Source: an uncultured Actinomycetes bacterium (GTDB taxonomy: Bacteria; Actinomycetota; Actinomycetes; UBA12327). Taken from it: a DNA stretch of 58,622 nt. Below, one piece after another: positions 9,260 to 18,044 of this stretch (position 1 is the first letter of the stretch; each line of letters opens with the position of its first letter). A program made the translations under genes and the position numbers. The notes under the pieces were generated by a model. It was not told the origin of the DNA. It worked only from the letters and a program-made list of their open reading frames with translations, and ran no database searches. Where the stretch lies: contig CAIXNN010000060.1 of NCBI GenBank assembly GCA_903920865.1, positions 1-58,622 of the forward strand, given 5' to 3'.

Positions 9260-10273
9260 ATGAGCCAGGACTCCACGGAGCGCCCAGATCGCAACCTTGC
9301 GTTAGACCTTGTCCGCGTTACTGAAGCCGCTGCCATGGCCGGCGGGCGCTGGGTGGGTCGGGGTGACAAAAACGGTGCAGACGGTGCCGCTGTCAGCGCA
9401 ATGCGCCTACTGGTCTCCTCTGTTGCCATGAACGGCATCGTGGTCATTGGCGAAGGCGAAAAAGACGAGGCCCCCATGTTGTTCAACGGTGAGCGAGTTG
9501 GCACCGGCGAAGGCCCCGAAGTTGACGTGGCCGTTGATCCCATTGACGGAACAACGCTGACCGCAAAAGGTATGCCCAATGCGCTATCGGTCTTAGCCGT
9601 TGCAGAACGCGGAACGATGTACGACCCATCAGCAGTTTTCTACATGAACAAGTTGGCCACCGGCCCCGATGCTGCTCCTTACGTGGACATCAACGCACCG
9701 GTTGAAGACAACGTGCTCGCCGTAGCCAAAGCTAAGGGCGAAAAGCCTGAAGATGTCACCGTGGTGATCTTGGATCGTCCGCGTCATGCTGACATGGTTG
9801 AGCGCGTTCGCTCAACGGGTGCGCGGATTAAGTTCATCACCGATGGCGATGTTGCCGGCGCGATCATGGCCGTGCGAGAAGGCACTGGAGTAGATCTGAT
9901 GCTGGGCATTGGAGGCACTCCTGAAGGCATCATCACCGCATGTGCCATCAAATGCACCGGTGGCGTTCTGCAGACTAAGTTGTGGCCGCGCGATGACGCC
10001 GAGCGCCGCAAGGCCCTGGAGGCTGGTCACGACCTTGACCGCGTGCTTCTCACCGACGACCTGGTGACCAGCGACAACGTATTCTTCGTGGCAACCGGTG
10101 TTACCGATGGCGAACTGCTTCGTGGCGTTCGCTACCGCGGCGGCGGAGCCACCACCCACTCCATCGTGATGCGCTCCAAGTCAGGCACCATTCGCGAGAT
10201 TCACAGCGAGCATGCCTTCGGAAAACTTGGTTTGTATTCCTCCGTTGATTTCGCCGGCAAGCTGACTATTTAA
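9260..10273 (+). CDS. glpX: Class II fructose-1,6-bisphosphatase
   Basis: Hydrolyses fructose 1,6-bisphosphate to fructose 6-phosphate, the committed step of gluconeogenesis. The 337 residues show [17 protein letters not shown], the metal-binding [11 protein letters not shown] and VDPIDGTT, all hallmarks of the GlpX family. The start at ATG 9260 is fixed by the ribosome binding site AGGGGAAG 3-10 bases upstream; a longer frame from 9200 is not needed. The fumarase gene follows after 9 bases, so the two carbon-metabolism genes are likely one transcript. In mycobacteria glpX is likewise followed by a fumarase gene. Confidence 0.97.
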   Translation: MSQDSTERPDRNLALDLVRVTEAAAMAGGRWVGRGDKNGADGAAVSAMRLLVSSVAMNGIVVIGEGEKDEAPMLFNGERVGTGEGPEVDVAVDPIDGTTLTAKGMPNALSVLAVAERGTMYDPSAVFYMNKLATGPDAAPYVDINAPVEDNVLAVAKAKGEKPEDVTVVILDRPRHADMVERVRSTGARIKFITDGDVAGAIMAVREGTGVDLMLGIGGTPEGIITACAIKCTGGVLQTKLWPRDDAERRKALEAGHDLDRVLLTDDLVTSDNVFFVATGVTDGELLRGVRYRGGGATTHSIVMRSKSGTIREIHSEHAFGKLGLYSSVDFAGKLTI

Positions 10274-10282
10274 AGAGGCACC

Positions 10283-11947
10283 ATGGCAACTTTTGATTAC
10301 ACCGAGATCCTGCCCATTGGGCCCGATAAGACCAAATACCGCCTCGTGACCTCTGAAGGTGTTGAGGTTGTTGAAGCAGCTGGGCGCAAATTTCTCCAAG
10401 TCAAGCCAGAAGCACTCCGCCACCTAGCCTTCGAAGCCCTTCGCGATATCTCTCACCTGTTGCGCACCGAGCACCTGCAACAACTGCGCAACATCCTTGA
10501 TGATCCCGAAGCCTCACCCAACGACCGATTTGTTGCCCTCGACCTATTGAAGAATGCCAACATCTCCGCCGGCGGAATCTTGCCGATGTGCCAAGACACC
10601 GGAACAGCCATCGTGATGGGCAAGCGCGGACAACACGTGCTGACCGAAGGTGAGGATGAAGCCGCACTCTCGCTAGGAATCTTCGACGCCTACGAGCAGC
10701 TGAACCTGCGCTACAGCCAACTAGCACCCTTGAGCATGTGGGAAGAAAAGAACACCGGCTCTAACTTGCCGGCCCAAATCGAGCTCTATGCCGACACCCA
10801 CCAAGGTCACGAACTTCACTATGACTTCCTTTTTATGGCTAAAGGTGGCGGCTCGGCTAACAAGTCTTTCCTCTACCAAGAAACAAAAGCTGTTCTTAAC
10901 CCCGCTTCCATGAAAAAGTTTCTTGAAGAAAAGCTCCGGTCGCTGGGAACTGCGGCCTGTCCGCCGTATCACTTGGCCATTGTCATCGGTGGAACTAGCG
11001 CCGAGTACGCCCTCAAGACAGCAAAATACGCCAGCGCAAAATATTTAGACACGATGCCGACCGAAGGCTCTGCCAGAGGGCATGGCTTCCGAGACCTTGA
11101 GATGGAGCAGGAAGTCCTTCAGCTCACTGCCGAACTAGGAATCGGCGCGCAATTTGGTGGCAAGTACTTCTGCCACGACGTGCGGGTGATTCGCCTGCCG
11201 CGTCACGGGGCCTCATGCCCAGTGGCGATTGCTGTTTCCTGTTCAGCGGACCGACAAGCGTTGGGCCGAATCACGCCAGAGGGTGTTTTCCTTGAAGAAC
11301 TTGAACGCGACCCCGCCCACTTCCTGCCAGAGGTCACTGACGAGCACCTTGATGATGACGTGGTCAAGATTGACTTGAACCAGACCATGGAGCAGATCCG
11401 CGCCACCTTGTCCCAGTACCCGGTCAAGACGCGCCTCTCGCTCAGTGGCACGTTGGTTGTGGCCCGCGATATCGCCCACGCCAAGATCAAGGAAAAGCTT
11501 GATGCTGGCGAACCGATGCCGGATTACTTCAAGGACCATGCGGTCTATTACGCCGGACCGGCTAAAACGCCTGAGGGTTACGCCTCCGGCTCCTTTGGAC
11601 CCACTACGGCAGGCCGGATGGATGCCTACGTTGACCAGTTCCAAAAAGCCGGCGGCTCCATGGTGATGCTGGCCAAGGGCAACCGCTCAGATGCGGTCAC
11701 GAATGCATGTGCTGCTAACGGCGGTTTCTACCTCGGATCCATTGGCGGACCAGCAGCGCGCTTGGCACAAGATTGCATTAAGAAGGTTGAGGTTTTGGAC
11801 TACGCCGAACTGGGCATGGAAGCTGTCTGGTGCATCGAAGTCGTGGACTTCCCAGCCTTTGTGGTTGTCGATGACAAGGGCAACGACTTCTTCAAGGACA
11901 CCACCGGTCCGACGCTGCAGATTGGCACCAAGCCACCGGCTAGCTAA
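10283..11947 (+). CDS. fumA: Fumarate hydratase, class I (iron-sulfur)
   Basis: Interconverts fumarate and L-malate in the TCA cycle. The 554-residue length and motifs are those of the one-chain class I enzyme: a cluster cysteine in MCQDTGT (C103), further candidate cluster cysteines in AACPPYH and VSCSADR, and the C-terminal domain with [15 protein letters not shown] and [32 protein letters not shown] precedes the ATG by about 5 bases. It sits directly behind glpX, where M. tuberculosis carries the unrelated class II fumC, so the same reaction is encoded at the same place by a different, oxygen-sensitive family. The symbol is by family; fumB is equally used. Confidence 0.95.
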   Translation: MATFDYTEILPIGPDKTKYRLVTSEGVEVVEAAGRKFLQVKPEALRHLAFEALRDISHLLRTEHLQQLRNILDDPEASPNDRFVALDLLKNANISAGGILPMCQDTGTAIVMGKRGQHVLTEGEDEAALSLGIFDAYEQLNLRYSQLAPLSMWEEKNTGSNLPAQIELYADTHQGHELHYDFLFMAKGGGSANKSFLYQETKAVLNPASMKKFLEEKLRSLGTAACPPYHLAIVIGGTSAEYALKTAKYASAKYLDTMPTEGSARGHGFRDLEMEQEVLQLTAELGIGAQFGGKYFCHDVRVIRLPRHGASCPVAIAVSCSADRQALGRITPEGVFLEELERDPAHFLPEVTDEHLDDDVVKIDLNQTMEQIRATLSQYPVKTRLSLSGTLVVARDIAHAKIKEKLDAGEPMPDYFKDHAVYYAGPAKTPEGYASGSFGPTTAGRMDAYVDQFQKAGGSMVMLAKGNRSDAVTNACAANGGFYLGSIGGPAARLAQDCIKKVEVLDYAELGMEAVWCIEVVDFPAFVVVDDKGNDFFKDTTGPTLQIGTKPPAS

Positions 11948-11992
11948 CCGCTAACCGTGGTTCTTTGATCTGCCTGGTGTCGCGAAGGTGAT

Positions 11993-12709
11993 TTAGTACC
12001 ACTGGTGGGACTGCCAGTGCCGCCAAGCACCACAGGGATTGCCATAGCGTCCTGAGATGTAACCAAAACCCCATCTGATTTGGGTGGCTGCATCGTTGCG
12101 CCAGTCAGGTCCGGCCGAAGCCATTTTCGATCCTGGCAAAGCTTGAGCGATTCCATAAGCACCGCCTGGGCTGCCGGACTGCGTACTCCAGCCACTTTCC
12201 TTCTGCCACAAGTTGTTCAAGCAGGTCCACTGGTCGCCAGTCCAGCCGCGGTCAGCAGCCATCGCTTGGCCTAGCCGACGGTTGGAGCCACCAGAGGGAG
12301 CAACTGAACGAATTGCACTGCGAGATGCACGGGCTGCGGCAGCCTTGCGGGCGGCTGTTCTGCGGGCTGAGGTGGCCTTGCGTGCTGCAGATTTACGGGC
12401 AGCAGCATTACGAACGGCGATCTGGTGCGCCTTGTGGGCTGCACTTTGGAGGGCATCAGCCTTGAGCTTGGCCACATGAGAAGCGTGTCGTTGGCTGGCA
12501 ATCTTGCGAGCCAGCGCCAATCGAGCCTGTCGATCAGCATTGGAACGATTCGCGCGAGCGGGGACATCCGAGCGCACCGCAACGGTGCTGCTGGCCACCG
12601 GCGTGGTCGGGGGTTCGGCTGCAACGACTCCGGCCATAGCGGTCGTACCGCCAAAGACCAAAACCACCGAGGCACCCACCAGGACGGCAGTATGTCGACC
12701 CTTACTCAC
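11993..12709 (-). CDS. Secreted transglycosylase-like (SLT-type) protein
   Basis: Predicted exported cell-wall protein of 238 residues. Signal peptide at residues 1-32 (SKGRHTAVLVGASVVLVFGG then TTAMAGVVAAEP). An Ala/Arg/Lys-rich linker spans about 50-140. The C-terminal domain of about 95 residues carries WTCLNNLWQKESGW, GAYGIAQALPGSKM and QIRWGFGYISGRYG, the pattern of small actinobacterial SLT-domain proteins; the glutamate of QKESGW is the expected catalytic acid. The GTG start at 12709 is chosen over 12733 because AAAGG lies 7 bases upstream. Peptidoglycan cleavage is inferred from the family. Convergent with the fumarase gene. Confidence 0.85.
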   Translation of the reverse strand: MSKGRHTAVLVGASVVLVFGGTTAMAGVVAAEPPTTPVASSTVAVRSDVPARANRSNADRQARLALARKIASQRHASHVAKLKADALQSAAHKAHQIAVRNAAARKSAARKATSARRTAARKAAAARASRSAIRSVAPSGGSNRRLGQAMAADRGWTGDQWTCLNNLWQKESGWSTQSGSPGGAYGIAQALPGSKMASAGPDWRNDAATQIRWGFGYISGRYGNPCGAWRHWQSHQWY

Positions 12710-12888
12710 ATAGAACCTTTCGCCAGCACCCAAGCCGTTCGCGCGGGCGCGCTTTTCTCCATGGCACTGGCCCCAAAAATCTGAACGGGAGGCTCTGACC
12801 CTCGCGCTACATGGCGCTCAACGGGCGGCGGGATGACCAATGGGGAATCCGACTTCGGACTTTGGTCTCGCGCTGGAGAACTACCAAT

Positions 12889-12909
12889 ACCCTGCCCTAT
12901 GGGTAGGGT
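12889..12909. repeat. Inverted repeat in the divergent intergenic region
   Basis: ACCCTGCCC, TAT, GGGTAGGGT: nine-base arms pairing at eight positions plus one wobble or mismatch depending on strand, with a 3-base loop. It lies about 180 bases upstream of the transglycosylase-like start and 270 upstream of the glycosyltransferase start. It could be a protein-binding site or an RNA hairpin. Confidence 0.5.
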
Positions 12910-12985
12910 CTTAGGTCAAGTCAGGGGGTCGTGGGGAACATCACAAAGACCATTTCTAGGCGTAAATCCGGAAAATTGTTACCAG

Positions 12986-12994
12986 TTATCCACA
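12986..12994 (+). promoter_or_regulatory. DnaA-box sequence TTATCCACA
   Basis: Exact match to the classic 9-mer DnaA consensus in non-coding DNA. Only one exact copy was seen in this intergenic region, so it is not evidence of an origin. A regulatory or titration role is possible, and chance occurrence cannot be excluded. Confidence 0.35.
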
Positions 12995-13182
12995 GGACCT
13001 TCGGCGATTTTCTCACAATATGGACACTGCCCTCGAGCTTTCGAGCATCCCTGATCAGACGATGACTTAGTTCTCCGACCATTCCGGGGGAGGTTCTCAG
13101 CAGCGGCAAAGTGCCAAAAGTCCTTATGCCTGACGTATCCTGATCCAACGAGCTCGTACCTTCCCCGTCAGACAGGAATCCT

Positions 13183-14379
13183 GTGACTTCGAGCGTTGAA
13201 TCTGTGCCTGCCATGAGTTCGTCCACCACGTGCGAACTCTCGATCGTCATGCCTTGCCTGGACGAAGCCGAGACCATTGAGATTTGCATCAGTAAGGCTC
13301 AGGGCTATTTGGCTAAAAGTGGGGTCAATGGCGAAGTAGTGATCGCAGACAACGGCAGTACCGATGGCTCCCAGGACTTAGCCCGAGCCTTGGGCGCCCG
13401 AGTCATTGATGTGCCCACCCGCGGATATGGGGCAGCCTTGATTGCCGGCATTAGTGCGGCCGAAGGCACCTTCATCATCATGGGCGATGCAGACGATAGC
13501 TACGACTTCTCCAACCTTGATCCCTTCGTGGATCAACTGCGTGGCGGGGCTGATCTGGTGATGGGCAACCGCTTCAAGGGTGGCATCGCGCCAGGGGCAA
13601 TGCCCAAACTTCACAGATATCTAGGCAATCCGGTGCTCTCCTTTATCGGTCGCCTGTTCTTTAGGTCCCCCATCGGCGACTTCCACTGTGGGCTTCGAGG
13701 ATTTCGCCGCGATTGCGCGCTAGCCCTGGACCTACGGACCACTGGCATGGAGTTTGCTTCCGAACTTGTGGTCAAAGCAACCTTGGCCGAGAAAAAAATC
13801 GTTGAGGTGCCCACCACTTTGAGCAAAGACGGCCGCACCAGGCCACCACACCTGCGCAGCTGGCGTGACGGCTGGCGACACCTGCGTTTCCTCTTGCTCT
13901 ATAGCCCTCGATGGCTCTTCTTGTATCCGGGTTATGTCGCGATGGCCATTGGTGCCACCGGGCTGGTCCTACTTGGCTCGGGTACGTGGACCCCAGGGCA
14001 AGGGCGCTTTGCTGAGGGTCTGCTGGTGGCCGCCGGTGGATCCCTCATCGCTGGATTTCAAGCAGTCCTGTTTGCTTTCCTAGCCCAAGAATTTGCCGCT
14101 ACCGAGCGCCTGCTTCCACCCACCAAGAACCGGTTGCGGCATCGCATCAGTTTCGAAAGCGGCCTGGTCGTTGGTGTACTGCTTTTCGTAGCTGGATTAG
14201 TGGCCCTAATTGTGAGTTTGGGGTTGTCAACGGGAAGCTCGCCAACGGCAGCAGATGCCAGTTTGGCCTTTCGATTGGGAACCTGCGCCGTAGTGGTCAT
14301 CGTCTTAGGGATTCAGGTCGCCCTGGGAACTAGCTTCCTGAGTTTGCTTGACCTTCGCCGCCTTGACAGTTCAACCTAA
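13183..14379 (+). CDS. Family 2 glycosyltransferase, polyprenyl-phosphate-sugar synthase type, with membrane tail
   Basis: Likely transfers a sugar from a nucleotide donor to a polyprenyl phosphate at the cytoplasmic membrane. In 398 residues the GT2 domain (about 18-240) shows LSIVMPCLDEAETIEICI, VVIADNGSTDGSQDLA, MGDADDSYDFSNLD as the DxD region, and GDFHCGLRGFRRD. It is followed by about four hydrophobic segments (roughly 250-275, 285-305, 325-345 and 365-390). This resembles dolichol-phosphate glucose or mannose synthases with C-terminal membrane helices. GTG 13183 follows CAGGAATCCT; a second start at ATG 13213 is possible. The next gene begins 5 bases after its stop, so both are one operon and this enzyme may supply lipid-linked sugar to it. 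Confidence 0.88.
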   Translation: MTSSVESVPAMSSSTTCELSIVMPCLDEAETIEICISKAQGYLAKSGVNGEVVIADNGSTDGSQDLARALGARVIDVPTRGYGAALIAGISAAEGTFIIMGDADDSYDFSNLDPFVDQLRGGADLVMGNRFKGGIAPGAMPKLHRYLGNPVLSFIGRLFFRSPIGDFHCGLRGFRRDCALALDLRTTGMEFASELVVKATLAEKKIVEVPTTLSKDGRTRPPHLRSWRDGWRHLRFLLLYSPRWLFLYPGYVAMAIGATGLVLLGSGTWTPGQGRFAEGLLVAAGGSLIAGFQAVLFAFLAQEFAATERLLPPTKNRLRHRISFESGLVVGVLLFVAGLVALIVSLGLSTGSSPTAADASLAFRLGTCAVVVIVLGIQVALGTSFLSLLDLRRLDSST

Positions 14380-14384
14380 GGATC

Positions 14385-16496
14385 ATGTTCACCGCAGCTG
14401 TTCGCACTCTTCGCTATCACTGGGTGATGGCCTTATTGGTGATCTCTGGTGTTGTCCTGCGAGTGCTTACGGTTCTGGCCTACAAGCCAGCCTTGATGTT
14501 TTTTGGTGACTCGTATGCCTACGTGGTTGCCGCCCAACGATTTCAGCCGCCCAACGATCGCCCCTTTGGCTATGCCTTTGTTTTGCGATTGATTAGCTAC
14601 GTTGGAAATCTTGGAACGGTCACCATCCTTCAACACATCCTTGGGCTTGCCCTAGCAATTATTTTGTATATCGTCATCTTGCGTCGCGGCGCCCCACGCT
14701 GGCTTGCAGCACTAGCGGCAACCCCACTGATACTCGATGCCTACATCATTCAAATTGAACACAACATTTTGAGCGAGACGATGTTTGCATCGCTTCTATT
14801 GGGCGCGGTATTGATCGCTACCCGCGAGGAGCTAACCCCACGTTGGGCTGTCGCAGCTGGACTGTTTCTGGCTGCAGCTGCGCTAACCAGAACCGTGGCA
14901 ATCCCCATCGCCGTGATCTTTATCGCCTACTTCCTGGTGCGCAAATTGGGTCGGCAAGTAGTGATGGGATTCGTCTTAGCGATGGCAATTCCGATCATTT
15001 GGTACATGAGCTGGTTCGCGTCGTACTACAACACGTTTGCCACTACAGACAGTGGCGGTCGCTTCCTTTACGGCCGTGTTGCTGTCTTTGCTGACTGCTC
15101 AAAAACCCAGCTCAACGACGCTGAGGCAACACTGTGCGACAACGCTGCGCCACAACTTCGCCCCAACGCCAACTTCTACGTGTGGGCTTCAGATTCGCCC
15201 CTTCAGGCCGTCAATGTTTACGATGGAAACACCGACAAGGTTGCATCAAGTTTTTCAAAGAAAATCATTCTGGCTCAGCCCGTGACTTACCTCAGTTACG
15301 TCACCACGGATTTCTTTCACTATTTCGCACTCGGTAAATACACAACACGAGTTGACTCACCCCTGGGCGCTTGGCAATTCCCTGTGACCTACAGCGATCC
15401 TGTTGCCAGTAGCGCCATTGCACAAAACGATCTCCAAGGAAATCCCATCCAGCCGCTTATGCGACTTGGATTAGCTCAATTCCTGAAGGCTTACCAATCC
15501 ATCGTTTACACCCAAGGCCCGCTTCTTTTGGCCGGTGCAATTTTGGGGCTTCTTGCCAGTTTCCTGTCCCGCGGAAGACGACGCTGGGATGGAGCCTTCG
15601 TATCCCTTGTGGGAATCTCGGTACTGGCTATCCCGTGCTTCACCGTGATGTTTGATTACCGATACGGCCTGCCAGTAATCCCGCTATTTATGCTCTCGGG
15701 GGCTATCGGGATACAAGCCATCCTTGAACGTCGGGCAGCCAAGGTCAGCGCCGAGTTGCCGCTTCAAGCAGAATCTGACCTGCCTCAAGGTGAGGTGGCG
15801 GATACCAATGCAACTCCCCCAAGCCGTCATAAACCAGCCTCAAGACCGCAACGTCCGGGTTGGGTTGTTGCCTTCTGGGCTGGGGGCATTGCAGCGATCG
15901 TGACCACGGTGGCGTGGTCGGCGCCACTGGTTCGAAATCCGGCCTTTGAGGCATACATCAGTTACCGAGCAAGCATGGGCCCATTGGGACCCGCGCTTTC
16001 GAACCGTGTACCGGTCGATGGGGTTAACGACGTCACCGATCAAAAATTCGTCAGTGGCGACATCGTTGCCACCTCAACGGGAGCCGTTGTCATTCCACAA
16101 CGATTCATGGATGGCGTAGAAAAAGCAGGTGGACTTGAAGTTCTTGGAGCCGCGCGGGGTCGTGAAACGCAAACTTCTTACAACCCCGGTTTGCGCTACG
16201 TCACCTTTGACAATGGGGCCGTGTTTTGGTCAAGGCTTGGTGGAGCGCACGCTGTCTATGGTGATGTGTACGACGCATGGGTTGGATCAAAAATTCGCGG
16301 TCGCCTTCGCGAACCCATCGCCGATGCGCAAACAACCCCCGTAGGTGGGGCATTTCAAAAATTTGCTGGTGGCTCGATTACCGAATTCGCCGATGGCTCG
16401 GTCAAGATTGCGGTCAACCCTGTTCGACCTAGCGGGGAGCCGTCAACTGCGACCACTGTGGACCCAAACCGGCCTGCATCGGCCACGAAACCTTAG
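14385..16496 (+). CDS. Polytopic membrane glycosyltransferase-like protein with C-terminal LGFP-like repeats
   Basis: A 703-residue membrane protein. Residues 1-460 contain about ten hydrophobic helices. The first external loop has FFGDSYAYVVAAQRF, which resembles the acidic site of lipid-linked-sugar-dependent GT-C enzymes, and the gene follows a polyprenyl-phosphate-sugar synthase by 5 bases. A Pro-rich charged linker and one more helix (about 505-527) lead to an extracytoplasmic tail. There, about 545-680, the segments GLEVLGAARGRE, YVTFDNGAVFWSRLGGAHAVYGDVYDAW and GGAFQKFAGGSITEFADG follow the LGFP repeat pattern of actinobacterial wall proteins. I infer transfer of sugar to a surface polymer; substrate and product are unknown. 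The stop overlaps the convergent uppS stop by 4 bases. Confidence 0.75.
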   Translation: MFTAAVRTLRYHWVMALLVISGVVLRVLTVLAYKPALMFFGDSYAYVVAAQRFQPPNDRPFGYAFVLRLISYVGNLGTVTILQHILGLALAIILYIVILRRGAPRWLAALAATPLILDAYIIQIEHNILSETMFASLLLGAVLIATREELTPRWAVAAGLFLAAAALTRTVAIPIAVIFIAYFLVRKLGRQVVMGFVLAMAIPIIWYMSWFASYYNTFATTDSGGRFLYGRVAVFADCSKTQLNDAEATLCDNAAPQLRPNANFYVWASDSPLQAVNVYDGNTDKVASSFSKKIILAQPVTYLSYVTTDFFHYFALGKYTTRVDSPLGAWQFPVTYSDPVASSAIAQNDLQGNPIQPLMRLGLAQFLKAYQSIVYTQGPLLLAGAILGLLASFLSRGRRRWDGAFVSLVGISVLAIPCFTVMFDYRYGLPVIPLFMLSGAIGIQAILERRAAKVSAELPLQAESDLPQGEVADTNATPPSRHKPASRPQRPGWVVAFWAGGIAAIVTTVAWSAPLVRNPAFEAYISYRASMGPLGPALSNRVPVDGVNDVTDQKFVSGDIVATSTGAVVIPQRFMDGVEKAGGLEVLGAARGRETQTSYNPGLRYVTFDNGAVFWSRLGGAHAVYGDVYDAWVGSKIRGRLREPIADAQTTPVGGAFQKFAGGSITEFADGSVKIAVNPVRPSGEPSTATTVDPNRPASATKP

Positions 16497-17254
16497 TTTC
16501 CGTAACGCCGACTTCGAGCTGCGAAGTCTCGCAAGGCTCTAAGGAAGTCCACCCGTCGAAAATCAGGCCAATACGCTTCACAAAAATAGAATTCAGAATG
16601 AGCGCTTTGCCACAGCAGGAATCCAGAGAGTCGTTGTTCCCCTGAGGTACGGATCACTAAGTCAGGATCAGGTTGCCCGCGGGTGTACAGGTGCTCAGCA
16701 ATGTGTTCAATATCGATCAGCTCGGCCAGTTCCTCAATGGAGGTTCCGCGATTGGCGTGTTCTGAGAGCAAACTTCGAACTGCATCAGTGATCTCTCGGC
16801 GCCCGCCATATCCCACTGCAACATTGACGATCAAACCTTTTGTGTCGCAGGTTTGCTCCCCTGCTTGTTTGAGAATCTCCGCTGTATGAACGGGAAGCAG
16901 ATCCAACGCACCCACTGGATTGACTCGCCAGCGACCAGTGGCAGCCAAGTCTTGAACCGTGTGTTCAATAATTCCCATCAATGGAGCCAGTTCGCTTTCA
17001 GGCCGATCTAAGTTGTCGGTGGATAACATCCACAACGTGACCACTTCGACACCTGATTCTTCACACCACGTGACAAATTGCGCGACTTTATCTGCGCCAG
17101 CCTGGTGCCCAGTTTGAGATTGCTCGCCCAGCATCTTGGCCCACCGGCGGTTCCCATCAAGAATGACGCCAACATGCCGCGGAATCCGATCATCACGAAG
17201 GGATGCCGCTAGTCGACGCTCATACGCGCCGTAAAGCAAGTCACGCAAGGCCAC
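16493..17254 (-). CDS. uppS: Isoprenyl transferase (cis-prenyl diphosphate synthase, UppS family)
   Basis: Adds IPP units in cis to an allylic diphosphate to make polyprenyl carriers for cell-wall synthesis. The 253 residues show the signature HVGVILDGNRRWAK, the later DLVIRTSGEQRLSGFLLWQSAHSEFYF and the C-terminal W-P-DFR-VDFLRALR segment. It resembles the shorter-product enzyme found next to the hemolysin III gene in mycobacteria (Rv1086 type). The start is GTG 17254, set by GGAG 7 bases upstream; the TTG at 17260 would leave only one base of spacing. It is divergent from the PAQR gene. Product chain length cannot be read from sequence. Confidence 0.93.
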   Translation of the reverse strand: MALRDLLYGAYERRLAASLRDDRIPRHVGVILDGNRRWAKMLGEQSQTGHQAGADKVAQFVTWCEESGVEVVTLWMLSTDNLDRPESELAPLMGIIEHTVQDLAATGRWRVNPVGALDLLPVHTAEILKQAGEQTCDTKGLIVNVAVGYGGRREITDAVRSLLSEHANRGTSIEELAELIDIEHIAEHLYTRGQPDPDLVIRTSGEQRLSGFLLWQSAHSEFYFCEAYWPDFRRVDFLRALRDFAARSRRYGN

Positions 17255-17381
17255 AGTCAAACTCCAGCACTGGCTACCAGTTGTTGCCTCAGCCTACTCG
17301 CGGGTGCCAGATAGCCCAAGGGCTTACAAGGTCTTTGCCAAGAAATAGGACGATCTGTCGCGCGCATCGCAGGCAGGGGTC

Positions 17382-17387
17382 TACGGT
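17382..17387 (+). promoter_or_regulatory. -10 box of the hemolysin III family gene (candidate leaderless promoter)
   Basis: TACGGT exactly 6 bases before the GTG start at 17394, with no Shine-Dalgarno. A -35 element is not evident. Confidence 0.45.
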
Positions 17388-17393
17388 GGGCAA

Positions 17394-18044
17394 GTGAACG
17401 AAACCACACTGGCTCAGCCTGCCCCACCGAAGTTGCGGGGCATGTTGCACTTGATCAGCGCACCGATAGCTGCCGCAGTGGGAGTAGTTCTTCTCTTCGT
17501 TGCCGAAACATCCAAGGCGCGAACCGGAGTAGCCATCTACGCTGCAACATTGGCCGGCTTGTTCACCATGAGTGCCATATATCACCGTGGCCGCTGGCAA
17601 CCCACCGCCAAGCAATGGCTACAGCGCATCGATCACTCAATGATTTTCTTGCTCATAGCTGGCACTTACACGCCGTTTTGTCTGCTCGTACTGGCTGGGT
17701 CCACCTCAATCATTGTCTTGAGCCTGGTCTGGGGTGGCGCGATTGCAGGGGTTGTCACCAGGTTGATCTGGCATCGAGCACCCCGTGCCCTTTTCGTACC
17801 CATTTACCTGATCATGGGCTGGACTGCCATTGCGGTTGCTCCGTCCCTTGCCGCGAATGCATCCATTGCAGTGAACGTACTTCTTGTTGCCGGTGGCATT
17901 TTTTATACCGCCGGAGCAATCATTTACGCCACCAAGCGGCCGAATCCGTTTCCCACAGTCTTTGGATTCCATGAGGTATTCCACGCGCTGACTATTGCTG
18001 CTGCTATCTGCCACGCCGCGGCCATCACGCTCGTTCTTATCTAA
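17394..18044 (+). CDS. Hemolysin III family (PAQR) membrane protein
   Basis: A 216-residue, seven-helix membrane protein of the YqfA/hemolysin III/PAQR family. Family marks are RGMLHLISAP at the start, SAIYHRGRW after helix 2, RIDHSMIFLLIAGTYTPF in helix 3 and FGFHEVFHALTIAAAICHAAA at the end; the conserved His, Asp and Ser residues could form a metal-dependent hydrolase site as in adiponectin receptors. The physiological role in bacteria is unclear and haemolysis should not be assumed. The GTG start is supported by the TACGGT box 6 bases upstream. Its place next to uppS is conserved in actinobacteria. Confidence 0.92.
   Translation: MNETTLAQPAPPKLRGMLHLISAPIAAAVGVVLLFVAETSKARTGVAIYAATLAGLFTMSAIYHRGRWQPTAKQWLQRIDHSMIFLLIAGTYTPFCLLVLAGSTSIIVLSLVWGGAIAGVVTRLIWHRAPRALFVPIYLIMGWTAIAVAPSLAANASIAVNVLLVAGGIFYTAGAIIYATKRPNPFPTVFGFHEVFHALTIAAAICHAAAITLVLI

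Larger units (their letters stand above)
12710..13182. other. 473-bp divergent intergenic region
   Basis: Separates the transglycosylase-like gene (-) from the glycosyltransferase operon (+). It holds one hairpin-forming inverted repeat (12889-12909) and one perfect DnaA-box sequence (12986-12994). No convincing gene is seen; short frames here lack family features. I compared the minus strand with the c-di-AMP riboswitch that precedes many actinobacterial cell-wall hydrolases and could not recognise its conserved core. Confidence 0.6.

Noticed and set aside
12710-12960. c-di-AMP (ydaO/yuaA) riboswitch upstream of the transglycosylase-like gene
   Set aside because: Expected by analogy with other actinobacterial wall hydrolases, but I could not find the conserved core blocks on the minus strand. 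A covariance-model search would settle it.
12921-13289. 122-codon open frame on the - strand in the divergent region
   Set aside because: It overlaps the start of the glycosyltransferase gene, has no recognisable domain and no ribosome binding site.
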